Assembly (NCBI GenBank): GCA_913031285.1
Contig: CAJWEI010000019.1
Coordinates: 1 to 45,461, forward strand
Length of the DNA stretch: 45,461 nucleotides
Origin: an uncultured Alphaproteobacteria bacterium
GTDB lineage: Bacteria > Pseudomonadota > Alphaproteobacteria > Rhodobacterales > Rhodobacteraceae
Direction: 5' to 3'
The notes beneath the pieces are model-generated. The model was not told where the DNA came from and did not search any database. It was given only the letters and a program-made list of their open reading frames with translations. Shown piece by piece: positions 36,339 through 45,461 of the stretch. A program made the position numbers and the translations under genes. Position 1 is the first letter of the stretch; each line of letters starts with the position of its first letter.

Positions 36339-39300
36339 TTAAGCAACAAGGCTTTCAGCTTTCTTCAAATCAACCGAGACAAGCTGGCTGACGCCCTGTT
36401 CTTGCATTGTCACACCAAAAAGACGATCCATGCGCGCCATCGTGACGGCGTGGTGCGTTATAATTAAAAAACGGGTGTTCGTGCGACGGCACATTTCATC
36501 TAGCATATCGCAAAAACGCGTCACGTTGGCATCGTCAAGCGGTGCATCAACCTCGTCAAGGACACAAATTGGAGCAGGATTGGCCAAGAATACACCAAAG
36601 ATCAAAGCCAATGCAGTTAGCGTTTGCTCTCCACCAGATAAAAGCGATAAGGTGCTGAGTTTTTTTCCAGGAGGCTGACACATAATCTCTAGTCCTGCCT
36701 CAAGGGGGTCATCACTTTCAACCATCACTAGATTAGCTTCACCACCGCCAAACAGATGCTTGAACAACATGCTAAAATTACTATTCACTTGCTCGAAGGC
36801 TGTCAAAAGCCGCTCGCGGCCTTCGCGATTCAGATTGGCAATTCCACTGCGTAGTGTCTTTACGGCATCTTCAAGATCAGCTTTTTCGTAGGCGAGTTTA
36901 TCGTGTTCTTGCTCAACTTCTTTCGCGTCTTCTTCAGCACGTAGATTAACAGCACCAAGCGCATCGCGTTGTCTTTTGAGGCGGCTCACTTCAGACTCAA
37001 CTACTTCTGCATGGGGCATTTTTTCAGCTTCTGCATTGAGGCTTTTCAAAAGCTCTTCTGGAGTCTGGCTAAGTTCTTCTATAATTCGCTCGGCTGCAAT
37101 TATTTGGTTTTCCAAAGTAGCCTCAGCACGAGCTTGAGAGCCAGCTCTTGCTTCGCGTGCGTCCGAAGCTAATCTTTGAGCATTGCGCTCAAGCTGAATT
37201 TTTTCCCGCAACTCAGTTTCTGCGGTAGCTAATGTATCCATGGCTTTAATGCGTCGCGCCTCCGCCTCATCAATCGCAGAGGCCAGGTCTTCTCGTTTTT
37301 GTGCAATTTCATCAGGAGCGATGAATGCGTTGGACAAGGCTTCTTCTGTCTCTTCCTTGCGCGACAGCAGCTCCTGACCTCTATGTTCAGCCGTCGCAAG
37401 CCGCTGCTTCCAAATCGCACTTTCTTGGGCTACTTCGTTTAATCTCTTAACCCTGACTTCACCTTCCCGGCGCAGTTGTTCAAAAGACGACCTTTTCGTC
37501 ATCATAGTTATTCGAGAAGCTTCAACAGTAGTTTTAATATTGTCGATCTCGGCGCGAGCAGTGTCTAAATCTTCCAGTTCTGAGACTACCGTCCTAGCCT
37601 CTTCGACTTGCAGACGAGCCAGCATTGCCTCTTCCTCGTGGCGCTTGACCGCCAGCCTAAGACTTTCGACCCGGCTCTGCGAAAAATTAAAATCCGCCTC
37701 AGCTTTGTTTGTTGCACGGATTGCATCTGTCATTTGATTATCTGTTTCACGACGGGCTTCTCTGGCACTTTTATCGGCCTCTGAAGCTTTCGAAAGACGC
37801 TCAGTGGCGAGATCGTGATTATGAAGCGCCGTTTCCATTCCTATCGAGGCCAACGCAAAGTATTCTTCAATTTCTGAAAGTCGGGTTATCTGTTCCAGAC
37901 GCAAAGCCGCAGCAGAGGGCGAATCTTCAGCTCGTGCTCGATATCCATCCCAGCGCCATAGATCGCCCTCGCGACTAACCAATCGTTGACCTGGTTCTAA
38001 AAGAGGTTGGATGCGTGATCCCTCTGCTGCATCAACTAGTCCTATTTGAGCAAGGCGACGGCTCAAAACTTTCGGCGCGGAAACATGCGAAGCTATGCAA
38101 ACAAGCCCAATGGGAAGCGATTGGTCGGACGCGTAGGCTGGCATGGGAATCCACCCAGAAGCCTTGTCAGATTGATCAATCTTTGACGCACGCAAATCAT
38201 CTGCTAAAGCTGCGCCAAGAGCCTTTTCAAAGCCTTTTTCAACCTGCAATTGGTCAATGATCTGACGCTCATCCGACTTCTCGCGCTCCACTAGTTTTTT
38301 AAGGGCATTGACCTCGGCGTTGAGTGCATTCACTTCGCCCTCAGCTACAGACCTTGCGGCGCGGGCCTCAGCTTCTTCTACCTGTGCAGCCGACCGCACA
38401 TGCTCTGCCTCACTGAGCACTTTCTCAGATTGAGTAGCAGATTCACGGCTTTTCGCCTCTGTTTTGGCCGCATTTTCCATTTCAACTTTTGCGTTTTCAA
38501 GCAAATTACTGGCCTCTTTTAAAGAGTCACCCGCAGTGTCTGCTCCAGCTTCGCTTTTAACTAAAGTGGTCTGACTGTCCGATACAAAACGATGCGCAGA
38601 CTGGTGCCTTGCAGCCAGACGCGCAACATCTTCGGTCATCTGTGTAAGATCGCTTTCGCGAGCCTGAAGTATCACGGCAGACTCACGAGCTGTGGTTTGC
38701 GCCATCACGAGTGTGTCTGAGTGGCCCTCTTGATTTAGTTCGAGCGTTTCTGCCTCCAATTCGAGACTTTTTATAGTTTCGCCAGCATCGCGGTTTAAAC
38801 CGCTTTCTCGCTCCAGATCCCGCTCTAATTGACCAATTCGGCTGGTTAAGGTTTCAATGCGTTCAAGCGCCTGTTCTTGCTGTTCGTGTAGTGTATCGCG
38901 CTGAACTTGTAAGCGTTGTAAAACTGCAGCGGCAATCGCTTCTTCTTCGCGCAGCGCCGGCAGTCCGTCTTCGGCCATTTGACGAACATTGTCAGATTGT
39001 AGAGCCTCAGTCTCGGCGCGCGCGGCAGCTTTAGTATTCTCAAGCAGCTCTGCATCAGCCTTTGATCGTGCTACTTCTGCTTCTCTCCATCGCAAGAACA
39101 GCAATGTGCCCTCAGCAGTTCGTAGTTCTTCTCCGATAGCGCGATAACGGGCAGCCTGTCGCGCTTGCCGCGCCAATTGGGTCAATTGAGCCGCGAGTTG
39201 ATCTAAAAAATCATCAACTCGTGAGAGATTTGTTTCTGTACTGTTCAGTTTTAACTCAGCTTCATGGCGACGTTGGTAAAGGCCAGAAATACCAGCCGCC

Positions 39301-39797
39301 TCTTCCAAAATACGGCGGCGGTTCTTAGGCTTGGCGTTAATTAGCTCTGCAATCTGCCCCTGACGCACAAGAGAGGGCGAATGGGCGCCAGTCGAGGCAT
39401 CTGCAAACAGCATCTGAACATCGCGTGCACGGACGTCTTTTCCAGACGCTTTGTATGCGCTACCGACATCGCGTGTTATTCTTCGCACGACTTCCAAAAC
39501 ATCGGTTTCGTTGAAGCCTGAAGGGGCAAGACGCTCGGAATTATCCAAAAGCAAACTTACTTCAGCAAAATTTCGAGCGGGCCGCGTGGCTGCACCGGCA
39601 AAGATCACATCTTCCATACCACCACCGCGCATCGCTGTTGGCCGGTTTTCACCCATGACCCAGCGCAAGGCTTCAAGCAAATTAGATTTTCCGCAGCCAT
39701 TGGGACCCACAACGCCAGTCAATCCGTCCGAGATCAGTAATTCGGTCGGGTCCACAAAGCTTTTAAAGCCGGTTAGCCTTAGTTTAGAAAACCGCAC
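36339..39797 (-). CDS. smc: Chromosome segregation protein SMC
   Basis: A 1152-residue SMC ATPase that compacts and organises the chromosome as a dimer with ScpA and ScpB. The N-terminal head has the Walker A GVVGPNGCGKSNLLEALRW. Long coiled coils flank a hinge at about residues 495-620 (EKALGAALADDL to WRWDGYRAR). The C-terminal head has the signature LSLLSGGEQTLTALAL, Walker B PICVLDEVDAPLDDANV and a final ITHHAVTMARMDRLFGV. The GTG at 39797 is chosen because VRFSKLRLTGFKSFVDPTE is the usual start, with AGGCAGG upstream; the longer frame to 39857 adds residues with no family match. scpA and scpB are not nearby. Confidence 0.95.
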   Translation of the reverse strand: MRFSKLRLTGFKSFVDPTELLISDGLTGVVGPNGCGKSNLLEALRWVMGENRPTAMRGGGMEDVIFAGAATRPARNFAEVSLLLDNSERLAPSGFNETDVLEVVRRITRDVGSAYKASGKDVRARDVQMLFADASTGAHSPSLVRQGQIAELINAKPKNRRRILEEAAGISGLYQRRHEAELKLNSTETNLSRVDDFLDQLAAQLTQLARQARQAARYRAIGEELRTAEGTLLFLRWREAEVARSKADAELLENTKAAARAETEALQSDNVRQMAEDGLPALREEEAIAAAVLQRLQVQRDTLHEQQEQALERIETLTSRIGQLERDLERESGLNRDAGETIKSLELEAETLELNQEGHSDTLVMAQTTARESAVILQARESDLTQMTEDVARLAARHQSAHRFVSDSQTTLVKSEAGADTAGDSLKEASNLLENAKVEMENAAKTEAKSRESATQSEKVLSEAEHVRSAAQVEEAEARAARSVAEGEVNALNAEVNALKKLVEREKSDERQIIDQLQVEKGFEKALGAALADDLRASKIDQSDKASGWIPMPAYASDQSLPIGLVCIASHVSAPKVLSRRLAQIGLVDAAEGSRIQPLLEPGQRLVSREGDLWRWDGYRARAEDSPSAAALRLEQITRLSEIEEYFALASIGMETALHNHDLATERLSKASEADKSAREARRETDNQMTDAIRATNKAEADFNFSQSRVESLRLAVKRHEEEAMLARLQVEEARTVVSELEDLDTARAEIDNIKTTVEASRITMMTKRSSFEQLRREGEVRVKRLNEVAQESAIWKQRLATAEHRGQELLSRKEETEEALSNAFIAPDEIAQKREDLASAIDEAEARRIKAMDTLATAETELREKIQLERNAQRLASDAREARAGSQARAEATLENQIIAAERIIEELSQTPEELLKSLNAEAEKMPHAEVVESEVSRLKRQRDALGAVNLRAEEDAKEVEQEHDKLAYEKADLEDAVKTLRSGIANLNREGRERLLTAFEQVNSNFSMLFKHLFGGGEANLVMVESDDPLEAGLEIMCQPPGKKLSTLSLLSGGEQTLTALALIFGVFLANPAPICVLDEVDAPLDDANVTRFCDMLDEMCRRTNTRFLIITHHAVTMARMDRLFGVTMQEQGVSQLVSVDLKKAESLVA

Positions 39798-39987
39798 AAG
39801 TCGCCTGCCTATGATTCCATTGTACTGTAGGATGCCCTCTGCATGAGGATGAGTCAAATAATGAACCCCTCATGTCGTGTATTAGTAAGGCTTTGTACAC
39901 AATATATTGCAAACTAGAAGCTTTTACTTTTATCGAATAACACAAGCGTATAAACTCTTTTTAAGTTTTTAAAACTAGGACGAAATA

Positions 39988-40440
39988 GTGCTCTTAATTC
40001 AACATGCCGATCCTCATCGCCCTGAACTAACAGCTCTTCTTAAGCAAAGTAATAAAATGATGAAATCGCTTTACGAAGCTCACGAAATTCACTCTTTGTC
40101 CATCAAAGATCTTTGCCAAGAGAACGTGCGCTTTCTCGGTGCACAAACCAAAGAGACCTATATCGGATGCGCCGCTCTTGCACTACGCGAGGGGTATGGT
40201 GAAATAAAATCCATGTTCGTTGACCCAAGCAATCGTGGCAAAGGTGTAGGAAAAGCGCTTCTGGGTGCACTTGAAGACGAGGCTATCAAACATAAACTGG
40301 CATATTTAAAGCTGGAAACAGGCGCGCTTTTGAAAGAAGCGGTAGGCCTTTATGCTTTGTTCGGGTTCCAAGTATGCGGTCCCTTTGGTGAATACAACGA
40401 CGACGGCGTATCCCTATTCATGAGCAAGACGCTCATTTAA
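39988..40440 (+). CDS. GNAT family N-acetyltransferase
   Basis: A 150-residue GNAT enzyme. The acetyl-CoA loop is in FVDPSNRGKGVGKALLGALE, followed by the YLKLETGALLKEAVGLYALF motif in which the E-T-G and aromatic residues are characteristic of the YpeA/YedL-like subgroup. The end CGPFGEYNDDGVSLFMSK also fits that group. The start is a GTG with AGGA upstream. The substrate is unknown. It is divergent from smc, with 190 bases between the two starts. Confidence 0.87.
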   Translation: MLLIQHADPHRPELTALLKQSNKMMKSLYEAHEIHSLSIKDLCQENVRFLGAQTKETYIGCAALALREGYGEIKSMFVDPSNRGKGVGKALLGALEDEAIKHKLAYLKLETGALLKEAVGLYALFGFQVCGPFGEYNDDGVSLFMSKTLI

Positions 40441-40689
40441 AGCCACAATCAAACACTACCTTTATGACAAAGCACTTAATAAAAAATTTTGTATTTAGGT
40501 GATAGTCTGGCGGTCAAAAAAAGGATGAATTTCTAATCGTACGGCTAAAAGGACCCACATCGCTAAATTAAGGTTCAGACCAGGAATAATTTGCATCGAC
40601 CAAAACTTCAGTCCTTACAGAATTATTTCAGCAGATAAGATCTTTATCATCAAACCTATAGCAAGGGGATAGAGGTCTCAAGCAACTGC

Positions 40690-41393
40690 AAAAAATCGCA
40701 TCGCAACAGCTATATTCAATGATGATTATTCAAATCACAACTTGTCCCACGTCGTATTTTACTGCCAAGCGAAAGACTACCAGCAGAACGCGAACTAGCA
40801 GGGCGCTTTGCAGCTTCGTGCCCTTCACTCCGCGAAGCAGCCACCTAATTGCAAGAAAAAGGCTTTTGGTATAAAATATCGGCTCAGAAATATTTATCAT
40901 CAATGTTTTGGGCAATGTGTTTTCAACGAACCCTATCGTGCTTTTGGCGCTATTTGGAGAGACTAGCTGCATATCGTGCCGCAAAACATGCCTCGGAAAC
41001 AGATCTGGTGTTGATACAGTCTATCTTTAATAAGATGCGAAATGCCCATGACAAACGCAGCCCCCGAGATGACTCCCAACTTAACAAAATTTCACATGTC
41101 AATCATAGAAGCCAGCAATAACGACGTGAAACTATACATGATTCGATCCATGTTTAATTTGTTGACTGATGGTGATTTTTATAATCGCAAGCAAATATTC
41201 AAACAAAAGGTCTCGCGCAAAAATATTTTAGAGCAACACCGGTCGATCAATTTGGCGTTACAGAACCGTTACCCAGTAGAAGCACTACAATACTATGGAA
41301 ATACATTTTGAATATGTGAAAATAATGCCAAGCGATGCCCTAATATCACTAAAAAATGATGCCATTTTAAAACAACGCTTTGACTACGCTTAA
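40690..41393 (+). pseudogene. GntR-family (FadR/PdhR type) regulator pseudogene
   Basis: Remnant of a GntR repressor with an FCD ligand domain. The DNA-binding part appears as ERLPAERELAGRFAASCPSL followed by REAAT, a TAA, and LQEKGFW, matching the E-R-L-P-S-E-R-E-L-A and S-R-P-S-L-R-E-A motifs. The FCD part continues in a second frame as LERLAAYRAAKHASETDL (about 40955-41010), then in a third frame as KFHMSIIEASNNDVKLYMIR, DGDFYNRKQIFKQKVSR and LEQHRSINLALQNR. The tail in another frame is EIHFEYVKIMP through KQRFDYA, stopping at 41393. A stop and at least three frameshifts break it. The FYNR and H-x-x-I-x-x-A patterns resemble PdhR-like regulators of Rhodobacteraceae. Confidence 0.85.
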
Positions 41394-41516
41394 AGAGATG
41401 CGCTAGTAAAAAGCCAAAAGCGCAATACCGCCTCATATTGATAAAGTATCGCATTTTTACCACAAAAATTTCCTAGATGGACGGTATTTGAACACCCAAT
41501 CGATGAAATGATTATG

Positions 41517-42149
41517 TTACGACTTATTCAATTTTGAACGCACCCAAATACCAACTCTTTCAAAATAGTCTTCCCATTTTTTTAAAAAAGGTGTTATTTT
41601 CGTTGTTCGAAATCGGACCCATCGCACCCAAAGACCCCACAAGACTGCAAAAATAATAATCAGCAATCCAATCTTTGCCCATGGGATAATACGTTCATTT
41701 GGTCCCGTTGCCAACCTAAGCGATACTGCATTAGGATAAATTGAGAAAAATTCATTGCGCCAGCCATAGTGACGCATCACAATCCATTTGGTTTTGCCGG
41801 ACACTGCTTTGCCGATCATATCAGAGGCTTCAGCTTGCAAATTCGACGTATCAAATTTGAAATATGGCGGCCACCCCCAGCCCGTATCCTCATTACGAAA
41901 AATCATTGGCTTTTCATTGTTATTAAACGTTTCGACGAAAAACACATCACGGTTCAAAAGTGTGCCGTCTGAACTATTAGTTCCACCAGACCAAAAAAAA
42001 CTGCTGGAGCCAAAATCAATCCTCTTTTCATAAGTGTTGGTGATGCGCACAATATCGTGTTGTGGCAAGGTATAATGTAAAAACGCCAAGATAAACGTAA
42101 GCAGAGTAAGTCTTAAAATCCATTTTAGATATCGCATCCAAGCTCTCAC
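41517..42149 (-). CDS. DUF1523 family membrane protein
   Basis: A 210-residue protein of a family known chiefly from Rhodobacteraceae. It has an N-terminal membrane helix (about residues 9-28), an outer part with the conserved NTYEKR, NEDTGWGWPPYFKFDTSNLQ and VMRHYGWRNEF segments, and a second membrane helix near residue 165 (IGLLIIIFAVLWGLWVRW) followed by a basic tail. Function unknown. The longest frame starts with GTG at 42149, with AGGA upstream; an ATG at 42137 is a possible start. It stands alone between two pseudogenes and is itself intact. Confidence 0.88.
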   Translation of the reverse strand: MRAWMRYLKWILRLTLLTFILAFLHYTLPQHDIVRITNTYEKRIDFGSSSFFWSGGTNSSDGTLLNRDVFFVETFNNNEKPMIFRNEDTGWGWPPYFKFDTSNLQAEASDMIGKAVSGKTKWIVMRHYGWRNEFFSIYPNAVSLRLATGPNERIIPWAKIGLLIIIFAVLWGLWVRWVRFRTTKITPFLKKWEDYFERVGIWVRSKLNKS

Positions 42150-42273
42150 GAAAATTTCCTATATGAGCCGATATAATCTTGCTATTGATAAGTTACATCG
42201 GCGGCTTAAATTTTTGTTTCCACTTTTAGCCTAAGGCATTCACCGCCAGTGTCTAGATTGATGCCATAGTTCA

Positions 42274-43381
42274 TTAGTCCATAATATTGGAGTAAGGCCT
42301 ATATGGATACCCTGTAGTATTCTGCGCCCCATTAGCAGTTATCAAAAGAATACCAGGTTCACGACAGCCACTCGCTCCCTTTGCACCATGCGGCAGGGTC
42401 AGCATTAGCTCGATTGATATGACCATGCCAGGCTCTAAACCTGCACCGATTTCCTAGCATAGTTCTAATCTAGCCTCTCATCCGTAGTAATAAAAAAGAG
42501 TGGCCAGATCCAAATATACGGTATTACAACGGGCTACTTTTCTTCAAAACGGTATTTACTTTATGGGTCACCTCGCCACAGAATTCCCCTCATTTTAAAA
42601 TACTTAACCCCAGCTCTTGCGCGCCTATACTGGCTTGCTAAATAGCAAGAATGGAAACATCTATATCTTTCACAAATAATTACATTCAAAAGCCGACTTC
42701 TTAAAAATTATACGCCCAATTTGTGTTTATACCGGATTGGCAATAGGCTCAGGTCTCACTTTATTCTTCGTATATAAGGGTGAGTGTGAGTTCATATTCC
42801 ATGGTATCCCAACTAGTCAATGAAACCTCGGTTTCCCAGACACCGGCCTTTAGAGCATCACGGATTGCGCATTTTCCGACGTCGGCAATGCGCGCGCCCT
42901 TTTTTATAGGGGCATGCTCAGCTGTTGGTTATAAATCCATTGCCACTTTAACGCTAAAGATTGGTTTATCACTTTGAGATTGGATAAAAAGCTAGTAGAT
43001 TTTGCATGCTAAACTATGGTAACATGAGGATGTCCGTATTAAGGGTTTTGACCAGGCCTGACAACCTAGAAAATATCGCACTAATAGTTTTTGACCTGCC
43101 AGTAAGTGTAAGTTAAAATTTTCCCTATCACACCGATGCTAGGATACACAGCATCAATGCCAGCAGAGATGGCTAAGCTGTGTTCATGCATGACGACCAA
43201 CCAAAATGGTCATCCGAGCATACAATATAAAAACAAGCTGTAATAAGCGATAAAATCGCAGGGATGCAATATCTTTATCCTCAAGCTCAATATCAGCCAT
43301 GACAGACCGCAGATTGGCTTTTTCACCATTTTTAAAACATAGAACAACGCAATCCCGCTTGCTCAACTTTCTACAAAACAA
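42274..43381 (-). pseudogene. Creatinase (creatine amidinohydrolase, M24 fold) pseudogene
   Basis: Remnant of creatinase, which splits creatine to sarcosine and urea. Family pieces in order on the minus strand, over several frames: FKNGEKANLRS; IAYYSLFLYC (N-I-N-Y-Y-S-D-F-L-Y-C); ISAGIDAVYPSIG; LTYTYWQVKNY (Y-T-D-W-x-x-D-N-Y/F); ARIADVGKCAIRDALKAGVW; QSGINTNWAYNF (Q-S-G-I-N-T-D-G-A-H-N-P); ELGLSILK; YRIFGSGHSF; a YYYG piece; EPGMVISIELMLTLPHGAKG; REPGILLITANGAQN; and the natural ending NIMD at 42274. Many stops and frameshifts, plus apparent internal deletions (N-terminal part and after the INTD motif), break it. It lies 32 bases from the intact LysR gene. Confidence 0.92.
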
Positions 43382-43413
43382 ACTGATCCGAATTATAGGA
43401 AAATTTACTAAAT

Positions 43414-44343
43414 TTAATGCTCAAGGTTTGGCAGATAAGCACCGCTTTGCTTAACAATAAAATCTACTATGACACCAGAGGCACCCGTAAGGTTCTGATC
43501 TTTTGGCGTCAAAAGATACCATTTCCGCATAATCGGGAAATCATTACCCTTTAGCATTTGCAATCGTCCAACCCGCAGTTCCTCTATAACTGTGTGTGCC
43601 GAAATGAGAGATATGCCCAAACCAGCAATTACCGCTTGTTTGATCGTCTCATTGGAATCCATCTCAATTGCTTGATAAGGTAGCCCCGGCGCAATACGGT
43701 CTAGATACCGAGTAGTCAAAATCCGTGTTCCAGAGCCCACTTCACGTGTGATAATAGGATGCGATAAAATCTCTTCTGGCTTAACATCGTGGCGCCCAGC
43801 AAGTTCGTGACCGGGCGGAAGGATAATTAAATGTGGATGATCTCCTAAAACTATTTCATTCGTCGGCGGCAGCCGCGCCGGCCGGCCCATTATCACAATA
43901 TCTACAGCATTATTCTTTAGCGCCGCAATTATCTGGTCTCGGTTTCCAATATGTAAGATAACATCTATATCTGGATGCGCTCGCTTTATGGATGCCACCA
44001 ACGCAGGTGCAAAATACTTACCAGTACTCACAACACCAAGCGTGACCGATCCCGCCATACCCCTCCGCAGCGCATCAATTTCACGAATAGCTGCCAAGAG
44101 CACTTGATTAGAACGTTGTTGAGCCAATAGTAACGCTTTTCCTTCAGCTGTAAGTTCAAACCCCTCTGCTCCAGCACGATCAAACATTGCACAACAAAAA
44201 TTTTCTTCAAGTGTTTTAAGTTGCGTATGCACAGCGGGTGGCGTTAAGTTCAGGACATCAGCAGCCTGAGTAATCGATCCTGTCTCTGATACGGCCTGAA
44301 GTGCACGTAACTGACGGAATGTCAAACTGTTTAAACGGTTCAT
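43414..44343 (-). CDS. LysR family transcriptional regulator, CbbR-like
   Basis: A 309-residue LysR regulator. The N-terminal winged helix shows LTFRQLRALQAVSETGSITQ and AADVLNLTPPAVHTQLKTLE; the effector-binding part shows GSVTLGVVSTGKYFAPAL and DIVIMGRPARLPP, which resemble CbbR-type regulators. Its target cannot be told from the sequence. Creatinase would lie directly downstream on the same strand but is dead; the divergent side has no recognisable gene. The gene itself is intact. Confidence 0.9.
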   Translation of the reverse strand: MNRLNSLTFRQLRALQAVSETGSITQAADVLNLTPPAVHTQLKTLEENFCCAMFDRAGAEGFELTAEGKALLLAQQRSNQVLLAAIREIDALRRGMAGSVTLGVVSTGKYFAPALVASIKRAHPDIDVILHIGNRDQIIAALKNNAVDIVIMGRPARLPPTNEIVLGDHPHLIILPPGHELAGRHDVKPEEILSHPIITREVGSGTRILTTRYLDRIAPGLPYQAIEMDSNETIKQAVIAGLGISLISAHTVIEELRVGRLQMLKGNDFPIMRKWYLLTPKDQNLTGASGVIVDFIVKQSGAYLPNLEH

Positions 44344-45461
44344 TTATCCATCTCTAATCTACAACACATATAATTAGATTAAATTGAAAGTATTTTAAAT
44401 CTCAATCACTAAAACACGAGAAATTATATATTACCGTTCTTTTTGGTCACATTTACTAACCAAAATGCTACTCGTTGCAAAACCTTCACAACCTACTTTA
44501 GTGATGGGGCCGGGAGAAGCGGTCAAACTTTAAACCGTTGAGACTTGACCTAAAATTAAGACCGATTACTTTCTCAAATCAGAATATGTATTTTGGATTA
44601 TTTTTTGATACGCTTCCTTTAGATTGTTTTCGGAACTTCATCCTTTCCTTCGAGGAATTAGCCATGCAGCAATCAGAACCGGTCTTACCATTTTAAAATA
44701 TACCCCACGATATATTTTCTCAGCTAAATACATTCGTACAGTCCGCACAGCTTACGGCAAAAGCAGAACTTATTTTAAAGCTTGCCGGCGTCTTTTTTAT
44801 CCTTGCGACAACCACACAGGTTATCAGAGCATGCGTTTACCTATGATTTATGAGTGGGCTGCGATTGAATCTTTTGACCAAACGAACAAAAGGCAATCAA
44901 GAATGTCCGGATCAGGAAGTTTCAACACTTTTTTGCATATTTGACCTATTCAGTGGTGTAAGAGACTAAATAAACACGTTCAACAATTTCGGTGACCAGA
45001 TTCTCAGATATTGGAACATCTACAATGAAGCACTATCTGTAAAAGCACATTTAATTGCGTAATAAAAAATTCTTACGTTCCTCTAATTAAGGCAGCCATC
45101 TAGCAACTTTGGAAAAGGTTATTAAGCGGTATAGACAATCTCGTAAGGGTTAGTAAAACATTGCGCTTAAGAAAAATTGTGCCTGAAAATTCGGATTAGA
45201 GAAAGTTACTTTCACAGCCTCGCAGGGCTTAAAGGTCACAATGGACTTATTCTTTGATTTGCACTTGTATGATTCGGTTGTAAAAGCATAACTTCATACC
45301 CCAATCATGCAGTCCTTAAAATTATGTTTGTACTGATGATCAATCTAGAATTGATAAAAATTTCATCATGGAAAGACAATCAAATATATTCAAGAGAAGC
45401 CACGATAGATATAATTTCGCAGCAAATACATGCCTATGTGCACTATATTAGTCCATAACCC
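44344..45461. other. Gene-free right end, probably eroded
   Basis: About 1.1 kb of AT-rich DNA divergent from the LysR gene. No intact gene was recognised on either strand. A plus-strand frame from an ATG at 44663 (GAGGAA upstream) gives a hydrophobic piece LILKLAGVFFILATTTQVIR but is broken by stops after 11 and about 59 codons; it may be the trace of a small membrane protein. Past 45000 all frames are densely closed. Confidence 0.5.

Noticed and set aside
42274-42977. DddP-type DMSP lyase as identity for the M24 remnant
   Set aside because: The fragments QSGINTN, FGSGHSF, EPGMV and the N-terminal YYSLFLYC fit creatinase, whereas DddP has different sequences at these points.
44624-44944. 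Plus-strand frame of 106 codons near the right end
   Set aside because: Starts at TTG, lacks a ribosome site, has an odd composition rich in R, Y and S and resembles no family; another frame in the same place has a better start but is broken.
1-45461. CRISPR arrays, rRNA and tRNA genes, riboswitches
   Set aside because: Reading through the intergenic stretches showed no spaced repeat arrays, no cloverleaf-like sequence and no known riboswitch core; small RNAs cannot be excluded by eye.

Overview
The window reads as chromosomal DNA of a low-GC marine alphaproteobacterium of the Rhodobacteraceae (roseobacter group). The evidence is protein character and gene order: a DUF1523 protein, a peptide deformylase paralogue with the altered EASPN and HQxxH motifs, fmt next to two def genes, the rsmB - heparinase II/III - purH - lspA - M16 - M16 order, an alphaproteobacterial SOS box (GAAC-N7-GAAC), and SMC, AccD and ZapE of roseobacter type. 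No rRNA, tRNA or CRISPR array was seen.

Layout. 0-2 kb: two site-specific recombinases on the minus strand, a serine recombinase cut by the left edge and a complete tyrosine recombinase, with three 12-bp tandem repeats in front of the integrase; this is probably the end of an integrated element. 2-9 kb: AhpD-like protein, OmpA-like protein, lipoprotein, CPBP protease, accD-folC pair, zapE. 9-17.3 kb: MFS transporter, a long minus-strand run (S-formylglutathione hydrolase, Nudix protein, UPF0178 protein, EamA transporter, ornithine cyclodeaminase family, alpha/beta hydrolase), an AEC transporter and a GNAT enzyme. 17.8-20.4 kb: imuB under an SOS box but without imuA or dnaE2 beside it, and an (S)-ureidoglycine aminohydrolase. 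20.5-31 kb: a dense housekeeping block on the minus strand (M16 pair, lspA, purH, heparinase-like protein, rsmB, fmt, pseudo-deformylase, def) with a tiny sdhAF4-type gene on the plus strand. 31-36 kb: PatB/MalY lyase, a decayed cobC-cobD pair, a 53-residue membrane ORF and a lytic transglycosylase. 36-40.5 kb: smc and a GNAT gene. 40.5-45.5 kb: a decayed GntR regulator, a DUF1523 gene, a decayed creatinase, a LysR regulator and about 1.1 kb without a recognisable gene.

The main discovery is that the apparently empty stretches between 32.9 and 43.4 kb hold at least four unannotated pseudogenes: cobC, cobD (cbiB), a FadR/PdhR-type gntR, and a creatinase. Each was recognised by joining conserved family motifs across frameshifts and in-frame stops. 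They indicate recent loss of late cobalamin synthesis at this locus, of creatine breakdown and of a metabolic repressor, while neighbouring essential genes remain intact. I saw no clearly new multi-gene system; the recombinase end, the orphan SOS-controlled imuB and the catalytically altered deformylase in the def-fmt operon are the other points of interest.
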